Assembly: GCA_020726085.1 (NCBI GenBank)
Contig: DYTG01000052.1
Coordinates: forward strand, 1-11,504
Direction of reading: 5' to 3'
Source of the DNA: Sulfurovum sp.
GTDB taxonomy: Bacteria > Campylobacterota > Campylobacteria > Campylobacterales > Sulfurovaceae
DNA length: 11,504 nt
Position 1 is the stretch's first letter; each line of letters starts with the position of its first letter. The notes beneath the pieces were generated by a model. The model was not told the DNA's origin. It worked only from the letters and a program-made list of their open reading frames with translations, and ran no database searches. Positions 6,979-11,504 of this stretch are shown here, one piece after another. Position numbers and translations under genes: made by a program.

Positions 6979-8766
6979 TTACTCCATTGTTGCTAGTAAT
7001 TGACCATCGGCTACAGCATCATTGACATTGACATTGATTGATTTAAGTTTGCCTGGTACTTCGACTACAATATCAATCTCCATCTTCATCGATTCCAAAA
7101 TCATAATCTTATCACCTATATTGAGGCTATCGCCTGGATTGGCTACAATTTTCCATACATTTCCTGGTGTTTGAGAGTGAATCTCAATAGAACCTACACC
7201 ACCGCTTACTACGGGTGTGGCTACTGGAGCTATAGTGGGTGTTGCTGCTTTGACTTCAATTGAACCTTCGCCCTGCGCTACTTGAACACTGTATTGCTTA
7301 CCATCTACGACTACTGTATAATTTCCTGCCATTTTTGTCTCTCCATTGGAACTGTTTTCACTGTTTTTTCTGACCATCAAAGGACCTTCGCCCTTCAAAA
7401 ACGCTATACCTTTTTTATCGCACGATGCAGCGATAAAGATATTTTCTTCACTTGTCTTAATGCCCTCATCTTGCAACATTTTTGTCCAATAGGCAATAGA
7501 TTTTGTCTCGTCTCTATCGGCTATATCCAAAGGATTTTCGGTTGTAGGCTCTAAATTGAGTTTCTCCGCAGCAAGTTTGATAATCTCATGATCTGCTTCT
7601 ACGGGAGTTTTACCAAAGTAGCCCAGTACCATTTTGCCATACCCTGGAGCAATTTGTTTCCATGGGCCAAACATCACGTTGGCGTAAGCTTGTTGCCAAT
7701 AAAATTGACTCACAGGAGTCACGGATGTGCCGTATCCACCTCGCTCAACGACCTCTTTCATAGCACGAATCACTTCATCAAATTTATCAAGGTTTCCTGC
7801 ATCACGCATCATTTGAGTATTGGCGGTCAAAGCACCTCCTGGCATAGGCGAGAAGGGAATAATAGGCGAAACTTGTGTTGCTTCGGGTGGTACCATGTAA
7901 TCTTTGAGACAACTTTTGAGTACATCTTCATATTTTAAGATTTTATCGAGTTGCAAATCACCCAAATTGTAATCGGTGCCTTTGGTAGCGTGCAACATTG
8001 TCAAAATATCGGGTTGGCTTGTACCGCCGCTTACGGGAGAGGCTGCCATATCAATACCGTTTGCACCCGCATCCAAAGCTGCTAGATAGGCTGCGACACT
8101 CACACCTGCTGTTTCGTGCGTGTGGAGTCTTAAGTGGACTTCATCACCCAAAAGTTTACGTGCCATAGAGATGGTTTCATAGACTTTGTGAGGACTTGAT
8201 GTCCCTGAGGCATCTTTAAAACACACACTATCAAATACAATACCGCTATCTAAAATCCCTCGAAGTGTCTTTTCATAAAAAGCTACATCGTGAGCCCCTT
8301 TGCATCCTGGGGGCAAATCCATCATCGTGACAACTACTTCATGATTCATACCGTATTTTTTGATACACTCCGAAGAGTACATTAGGTTTTGTACGTCGTT
8401 GAGGGCATCAAAATTGCGCACGGTTGTTGTTCCGTGTTTTGCAAACATCTTGGCAAAAAGATCAATCATCTCCGTACTACCCGTATCAAGCATGACGGTA
8501 TTGATACCACGAGAGAGCACTTGAAGATTGACTTCAGGCCCTACAATCTGACGAAAGCGATCCATCATCTCAAAAGCATTCTCTCGAAGATAGAAAAATA
8601 GAGATTGAAATCTTGCACCGCCACCAAATTCAAAGTGGTTTATTCCTGCTTTTTTGGCAGCTTCAACTGCTGGGAAGAAGTCATCCATAAGAACTCTTCC
8701 TCCAAAGACCGATTGAAAACCGTCTCTAAAGGTTGTATCCATTACGTCAATATACTTTTTTGCCAT
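6979..8766 (-). CDS. oadA: Oxaloacetate decarboxylase alpha subunit / pyruvate carboxylase subunit B (biotin protein)
   Basis: Cytoplasmic carboxyltransferase that moves CO2 between oxaloacetate and biotin. In the 595-aa chain, the N-terminal TIM-barrel carries DTTFRDGFQS (10-19; metal ligand D15, pyruvate-binding Q18), KDASG with the modified lysine K184, and HTHETAG with metal ligands H215 and H217. The PYC/OADA domain follows to about 460. Then come a linker rich in Ala, Pro, Thr and Val (505-525) and a biotinyl domain with ESMKMEI, biotin on K561. DGFQS and KDASG replace the commoner DAHQS and KDMAG; the metal ligands are kept, and I believe this is the normal Campylobacterota variant. 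Adjacent oadG and oadB favour the Na+ pump, whereas Campylobacter uses a related protein (PycB) with PycA as pyruvate carboxylase. No biotin carboxylase lies nearby. The oadG stop lies within its TAAGG ribosome site. Confidence 0.97.
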   Translation of the reverse strand: MAKKYIDVMDTTFRDGFQSVFGGRVLMDDFFPAVEAAKKAGINHFEFGGGARFQSLFFYLRENAFEMMDRFRQIVGPEVNLQVLSRGINTVMLDTGSTEMIDLFAKMFAKHGTTTVRNFDALNDVQNLMYSSECIKKYGMNHEVVVTMMDLPPGCKGAHDVAFYEKTLRGILDSGIVFDSVCFKDASGTSSPHKVYETISMARKLLGDEVHLRLHTHETAGVSVAAYLAALDAGANGIDMAASPVSGGTSQPDILTMLHATKGTDYNLGDLQLDKILKYEDVLKSCLKDYMVPPEATQVSPIIPFSPMPGGALTANTQMMRDAGNLDKFDEVIRAMKEVVERGGYGTSVTPVSQFYWQQAYANVMFGPWKQIAPGYGKMVLGYFGKTPVEADHEIIKLAAEKLNLEPTTENPLDIADRDETKSIAYWTKMLQDEGIKTSEENIFIAASCDKKGIAFLKGEGPLMVRKNSENSSNGETKMAGNYTVVVDGKQYSVQVAQGEGSIEVKAATPTIAPVATPVVSGGVGSIEIHSQTPGNVWKIVANPGDSLNIGDKIMILESMKMEIDIVVEVPGKLKSINVNVNDAVADGQLLATME

Positions 8767-8776
8767 CTCATTAACC

Positions 8777-9016
8777 TTACTTGTTTTGATTTTTTCTAAA
8801 CTCTGCTACGGCAGCGATAATGGCTGCAACGCGTTTGGACTCTTCATCTTGTGAAATGTTGGGAGTCGGTGCTGTGGGTGCTTTTTGAGGAAAATATTTA
8901 TTGATGAGCCTGGCTTGCAATTTCATGATCTCTACTAAAACCATTAGAAAAATCAATACAATAAGCATACCAAGTATCATAAATTTTATACTCTCCGCAA
9001 CTAAATCTACTTCCAT
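8777..9016 (-). CDS. oadG: Oxaloacetate decarboxylase gamma subunit (OadG-like)
   Basis: A 79-aa small subunit that anchors OadA to OadB and helps assemble the pump. One transmembrane helix spans about residues 10-32 (IKFMILGMLIVLIFLMVLVEI). It is followed by a cytoplasmic tail with a proline/threonine-rich hinge and the RVAAIIAAVAEFRK segment typical of OadG C-termini. The histidine-rich metal-binding end of enteric OadG is absent. The sequence alone is too short for a strong call; position directly before oadA and oadB makes it secure. AGAGG lies 8 nt before the ATG, a good ribosome site, as expected for the first gene of the operon. Confidence 0.92.
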   Translation of the reverse strand: MEVDLVAESIKFMILGMLIVLIFLMVLVEIMKLQARLINKYFPQKAPTAPTPNISQDEESKRVAAIIAAVAEFRKNQNK

Positions 9017-9040
9017 TGTAACAACCTCTTGTTATTCTTT

Positions 9041-9076
9041 TGTAATAAAATTTTACATAGACTTTGCTTGAAGCAA
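9041..9076 (-). promoter_or_regulatory. Probable oad operon promoter/operator region
   Basis: In the 75-bp gap between the helicase stop and oadG, two palindromes occur. TGTAA-N7-TTACA (9041-9057) covers a candidate -10 (TAAAAT on the minus strand, 9055-9050). TTGCTT-G-AAGCAA (9064-9076) lies just upstream. A start near 9043 would give a leader of about 27 nt. The first repeat is shaped like a dimeric-repressor operator. Both the promoter and the operator readings are inference from position and symmetry, and readthrough from the helicase is also possible because no strong terminator is seen. Confidence 0.35.
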
Positions 9077-9091
9077 CATAAAATATTGCAT

Positions 9092-10477
9092 TTATGTTCT
9101 TTTTTTTCGTCCGTTGGGCTTTTTGGTCTCTTTTTTCTCTATTTCAAATTGATTGAGCATATTTTCGACGCTGGAGTAGTCGTATCCAATGTTTGTCTCG
9201 CCTTTGTGCGTTTCGTGTTCTATGACGATAGACAAAGCTCTTTTGAGGAGTTCATTAGGATTGCAATCTCGCATATACTCCAACAAGGTATCGACGTTGT
9301 CATGAAGGGCAAAGTTGCGTACTTTTTGGCTAATATCTTGATAGTGTGCATCATTGAGCAATCCATTACCTTCAATGACGGAAAACTTCATATTGGCTCC
9401 CACCTCTTTTTTGATACGTTTGAGTTCATTAAACTCATCAGTAGTCACGAGAGTAATGGCTTGACCGCTCTTTCCTGCCCTACCTGTTCGTCCGATTCGA
9501 TGCACATAGCTTTGGGGGTCAAAAGGGATATGGTAGTTGAAAACGTGCGTTATGTCTTTGATATCGATACCACGTGCTACAATATCGGTAGCAATCATGA
9601 TTTTGACTTTGGAGCGACGATAATCACGCACAATCTGCTCTCTTTGCATCTGTTCAACATCGCCGTGCAAGGCTACCACGCCAAATCCCAAAGCACTAAG
9701 GTATTCACCCAATCTATCAACTTCACGCTTCATACGGCAAAAGATAAGACATTTGTCGTAGTTTTCGCTCTCCAATAGATTGACAATTGCATCGTCTCGT
9801 TGGTTTTCGTTGATGACGTAGTAGCGTTGTTCAATGTCGTTGTTGGTGGTCTCATCCTCGTCGCTAATGACTGAAATATACTGGGGATGATACAACAGCA
9901 TACTGGCCAAATCTTTGATCTCATCGGGCATAGTGGCGGAAAAGAGGAGCGTTTGGCGATTTTGAGGGATGTAGTTAAAAATCTCCTTAATATCGTCTAA
10001 AAATCCCATATCGAGCATTTTATCGGCTTCATCAAGTACGACAATTTCGGGATTGAAAGTGTCAATTTTGCCTTTTTGATAGAGATCTTTGAGTCTGCCT
10101 GGTGTGGAGACCACGATGGGTACTCCCTTGTGAATAAGGGCAATTTGTCTGCCATAACCCACACCTCCATAAACGGCCAATGTCTTAATACCCGCAAAAC
10201 GTCCCAAATGGTAAAGCTCATCGCTAATTTGTGTAGTTAGCTCACGCGTGGGAGCCAATATTAAAGCTCTTTCAATCTCACCTTTTGCGATTTTATCGAG
10301 AATAGGCAAACCAAACGCTGCGGTTTTGCCTGTACCCGTATGGGCTTGTCCCACCATATCTTGGTTTTGTTCAATAATGGGTATCGACATGGCTTGAATT
10401 GGGCTAGGTTCTCTAAACCCAGCGACTTTGATACCTTTTTCGATATCACTGTGAAAATCAAACGCATTAAATGTCAT
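9092..10477 (-). CDS. DEAD-box ATP-dependent RNA helicase
   Basis: Unwinds or remodels short RNA duplexes using ATP, with likely roles in ribosome assembly, mRNA decay or cold growth. In 461 aa all core motifs are present: Q motif (FREPSPIQ, 21-28), motif I AHTGTGKT (45-52), Ia PTREL (76-80), GG (104-105), TPGR (125-128), motif II DEAD (149-152), motif III SAT (180-182), then in the second RecA domain IFCRMKREV, ATDIVARGID and YVHRIGRTGRAG. After about residue 350 there is a moderate extension ending in a lysine/arginine-rich tail (KKETKKPNGRKKRT) that could bind RNA. The large DbpA/CsdA-type C-terminal RNA-binding domain is not evident. It could be labelled RhlE-, CshA- or DeaD-like, and the sequence does not decide between them. 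AGAAGG lies 7 nt before the ATG. Confidence 0.96.
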   Translation of the reverse strand: MTFNAFDFHSDIEKGIKVAGFREPSPIQAMSIPIIEQNQDMVGQAHTGTGKTAAFGLPILDKIAKGEIERALILAPTRELTTQISDELYHLGRFAGIKTLAVYGGVGYGRQIALIHKGVPIVVSTPGRLKDLYQKGKIDTFNPEIVVLDEADKMLDMGFLDDIKEIFNYIPQNRQTLLFSATMPDEIKDLASMLLYHPQYISVISDEDETTNNDIEQRYYVINENQRDDAIVNLLESENYDKCLIFCRMKREVDRLGEYLSALGFGVVALHGDVEQMQREQIVRDYRRSKVKIMIATDIVARGIDIKDITHVFNYHIPFDPQSYVHRIGRTGRAGKSGQAITLVTTDEFNELKRIKKEVGANMKFSVIEGNGLLNDAHYQDISQKVRNFALHDNVDTLLEYMRDCNPNELLKRALSIVIEHETHKGETNIGYDYSSVENMLNQFEIEKKETKKPNGRKKRT

Positions 10478-10492
10478 ATAGTACCTTCTGTG

Positions 10493-10521
10493 AAAAAAGC
10501 TTTAGATAGTGCCTATCTAAA
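10493..10521 (-). terminator. Hairpin plus T-run in the helicase leader (attenuator-like)
   Basis: On the minus strand a perfect 9-bp stem TTTAGATAG/CTATCTAAA with a 3-nt loop (10521-10501) is followed by GC and six T (10498-10493), the form of an intrinsic terminator. After one G-G mismatch, three more pairs are possible. It lies 16 nt before the helicase start codon, between the candidate promoter and the ribosome site, so it could attenuate helicase transcription. It could equally end antisense transcripts from the right. The stem is AT-rich, so its strength is uncertain. Confidence 0.5.
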
Positions 10522-10532
10522 CCTTAATCTTT

Positions 10533-10555
10533 AGTATATCCAAAAGCCTTTGGAT
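10533..10555 (-). promoter_or_regulatory. Candidate helicase promoter with adjoining inverted repeat
   Basis: TATACT on the minus strand (10538-10533) is a good -10 candidate and would start RNA near 10526, giving a leader of about 49 nt. Directly upstream, and sharing one base with it, is a perfect 7-bp inverted repeat ATCCAAA-AGCC-TTTGGAT (10538-10555), placed where a repressor could block the promoter. No -35 match is apparent. Promoter assignment is an inference. Confidence 0.35.
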
Positions 10556-10645
10556 TTGAGCTTAGAAGCACTCTTTTGTAGCTATTCTCGCTGAAATTGG
10601 TTGAGCTTAAAATGAAAGAGATTGTTTCCCTTGTTCCTATATACT

Positions 10646-10671
10646 CGTTACAAAACTCCAGCTTCGTAACG
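10646..10671. repeat. Imperfect 26-bp palindrome, REP-like
   Basis: Left arm CGTTACAAAACT and right arm AGCTTCGTAACG are 12-bp reverse complements except at two positions, separated by CC. Both mismatches would be repaired by changing A to G in the left arm, suggesting a decayed copy of a once perfect palindrome. The form resembles intergenic REP-type palindromes, but only one copy lies in this window, so repeat status is unproven. Confidence 0.5.
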
Positions 10672-10767
10672 CTCTATTGATATTTTGAAGTAATAGGGCA
10701 TACCACAGTTAGAGGAGTGATAAATTCATAGTAGGTTTGACTTTGGTCGAACTTATCCATTTTGTGC

Positions 10768-10773
10768 TATAAT
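10768..10773 (+). promoter_or_regulatory. TATAAT box of the Rpn-like gene
   Basis: A consensus TATAAT preceded by TGC and a T-rich stretch, like the truD promoter. Only seven bases separate it from the ATG at 10781, so transcription would begin at or within a base or two of the start codon, predicting a leaderless or nearly leaderless mRNA. Confidence 0.6.
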
Positions 10774-10780
10774 CTCCTCC

Positions 10781-11504
10781 ATGAAAAAAGACATCACCAC
10801 CAAAGAGACCATCAAAACCATTACCCAAGATATTGCCAAATATATTTTAGAAATTGAAGTAACGGATATTGAGTTTGTCGAACAAGAACTTAAACGCATA
10901 GAAAAAAGAGAAGCCGATATAGTGGCTCATTGCAAAGTAAACGGCGTAGAAGCAATTTTACACCTTGAAATACAAAACGACAACGACAAAACCATGCACC
11001 GTCGAATGCTAAGATATTACAACGATATAAGTTTACGCTTTGAACGACTGCCTATTTTTCAATATCTTGTCTATATTGGCAAACCCAAACTCAAAATGAA
11101 AAGCACCATAGTTGAAGATAATCTAAAATTTCGTTATACTATCATCGATATGCACACCATCGATTGCGAGAAGTTTCTAAAGATGGACACTCCCGATGCT
11201 TTGGTGTTAGCCATACTTTGTGATTTTAAGGGCAGAGATGAAAAGGATGTTATTGGCTACATTGTCCAAAGATTGCAAGAGCTAACCAAAGACAATACTC
11301 ACTTAAGAGGTAAATACATGGTGATACTCGAAGAGCTATCAACCAATAGAGACCTACAAACCAAACTAAAGGAGGTAGAGAGTATGTTACGAGATATGAA
11401 ATTAGAAGAGCTACCAAGCTATCAAATAGGAATGGAGAGAGGTGTTTCTCAGGGGATTTCTCAGGGGATTTCTCAGGGGATAATTAGCAGTGCTATTAAA
11501 ATGA
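10781..11504 (+). CDS. PD-(D/E)XK nuclease, Rpn/YhgA-like transposase-related family (3' end outside window)
   Basis: At least 241 codons, still open at the right edge. The family is known for DNA endonucleases annotated as recombination-promoting nuclease or putative transposase, some of which act as toxic antiphage proteins. The active-site pattern is visible: R43-E-A-D46-I, then after a beta strand HLE63-I-Q65-N-D, followed by RRMLRYY (74-80), typical of this group. Residues 185-215 are charged and probably helical, and from about residue 221 the protein has GISQ tandem repeats, a common C-terminal feature of the family. ATG 10781 is the only credible start: the frame upstream has no start codon back to a stop at 10721, and the next Met is residue 72, past the catalytic centre. 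No Shine-Dalgarno precedes it; the bases there are CTCCTCC. It is the only accessory-type gene here, divergent from the helicase. The specific function is not known. Confidence 0.87.
   Translation, partial: MKKDITTKETIKTITQDIAKYILEIEVTDIEFVEQELKRIEKREADIVAHCKVNGVEAILHLEIQNDNDKTMHRRMLRYYNDISLRFERLPIFQYLVYIGKPKLKMKSTIVEDNLKFRYTIIDMHTIDCEKFLKMDTPDALVLAILCDFKGRDEKDVIGYIVQRLQELTKDNTHLRGKYMVILEELSTNRDLQTKLKEVESMLRDMKLEELPSYQIGMERGVSQGISQGISQGIISSAIKM
11368..11386 (+). promoter_or_regulatory. Internal ribosome binding site and in-frame ATG within the Rpn-like gene
   Basis: AAAGGAGGT (11368-11376) is a near-perfect Shine-Dalgarno. It is followed 8 nt after GGAGG by ATG 11384-11386, in the same frame as the host gene (codon 202). 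A second, weaker pair lies upstream: AAGAGG at 11305-11310 with ATG 11318-11320 (codon 180), also in frame. The host gene's own start has no such site, so internal initiation could be the stronger event. Confidence 0.55.
11384..11504 (+). CDS. Candidate nested small protein: C-terminal part of the Rpn-like protein (incomplete at edge)
   Basis: If the internal ATG is used, a short protein is made that lacks the nuclease domain and keeps the helical segment and the GISQ repeats (MLRDMKLEELPSYQIG onward). By analogy with E. coli Rpn proteins, where a C-terminal product from an internal start blocks the full-length toxin, this would be an intragenic antitoxin. Supporting evidence is only the ribosome site and the frame. 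The end of the gene is outside the window, so its length cannot be given. Confidence 0.4.
   Translation, partial: MLRDMKLEELPSYQIGMERGVSQGISQGISQGIISSAIKM
11441..11481 (+). repeat. 12-bp tandem repeat encoding Gly-Ile-Ser-Gln
   Basis: GGGATTTCTCAG occurs as one diverged copy (11441-11452), two exact copies (11453-11464, 11465-11476), and the first five bases of a fourth. Because the unit is 12 bp, copy-number changes keep the frame and would only alter the number of GISQ units. The two exact copies suggest recent duplication or ongoing slippage. Confidence 0.9.

Larger units (their letters stand above)
10478..10780. other. Divergent intergenic region between the helicase and the Rpn-like gene
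   Basis: These 303 bp contain no supportable gene. From left to right they hold the helicase ribosome site, the leader hairpin (10493-10521), the helicase promoter candidate and its 7-bp inverted repeat (10533-10555), a 9-bp direct repeat TTGAGCTTA (10556-10564 and 10601-10609), the imperfect 26-bp palindrome (10646-10671), and the TATAAT box of the rightward gene (10768-10773). No tRNA-like or att-like sequence was seen. Confidence 0.7.

Noticed and set aside
6979..8766. OadA active-site wording (DGFQS, KDASG) as a sign of new chemistry
   Set aside because: The metal ligands, lysine and biotin site are retained, and the variant appears to be the usual Campylobacterota form.
9029..9778. 249-codon + strand open frame opposite the helicase
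   Set aside because: The minus strand carries intact helicase motifs across the whole stretch; this is a shadow frame.
10556..10609. 9-bp direct repeat TTGAGCTTA, two copies 45 bp apart
   Set aside because: Short, AT-rich and without associated structure; chance occurrence is likely, so it is noted only in the intergenic entry.

Overview
The window looks like chromosomal DNA of a free-living Campylobacterota (Epsilonproteobacteria), probably a Sulfurimonas/Sulfurovum/Sulfuricurvum-type organism. This rests on the epsilon-type OadA and OadB proteins, the CetB/Aer-like PAS sensor, moderately low GC, and TATAAT-type promoters without an obvious -35 box. Genus is an inference. All complete genes are core metabolism or RNA maintenance. 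The only accessory gene is cut by the right edge.

Layout. (1) Positions 1-2105, + strand: the 3' two-thirds of hypF (hydrogenase maturation), then rsmE (16S rRNA m3U1498 methyltransferase). As read, hypF loses its family C-terminus at a run of seven A. Moving to the -1 frame restores the conserved ending and a stop that overlaps the rsmE start as ATGA. (2) 2106-2313: spacer with a long inverted repeat and a clear TATAAT promoter for truD. (3) 2314-3390, + strand: truD (tRNA pseudouridine-13 synthase), convergent with the next block. (4) 9016 down to 3460, - strand: tightly packed oadG-oadA-oadB-pckA-PAS-sensor operon. (5) 10477 down to 9092, - strand: DEAD-box RNA helicase, 75 bp upstream of oadG, with a terminator-like hairpin in its leader. 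(6) 10478-10780: 303-bp divergent intergenic region with several palindromes, one REP-like. (7) 10781 to the end, + strand: a PD-(D/E)XK nuclease of the Rpn/YhgA type, incomplete at the edge.

How the genes work together. OadABG (Na+-pumping oxaloacetate decarboxylase) and PckA share oxaloacetate as substrate, so the operon sets the pyruvate/oxaloacetate/PEP branch point. The last gene encodes a PAS redox or energy sensor, which suggests that taxis or signalling is co-expressed with this central-carbon module. No biotin carboxylase subunit lies in the operon.

The most interesting locus is the terminal Rpn-like gene. Its own ATG has no Shine-Dalgarno and sits 7 nt behind a TATAAT box, so it may be leaderless. 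In contrast, an in-frame internal ATG near the 3' end is preceded by a near-perfect Shine-Dalgarno. That layout fits a gene-within-gene toxin/antitoxin arrangement of the kind reported for E. coli Rpn proteins. No tRNA, rRNA, CRISPR array or insertion sequence was recognised.
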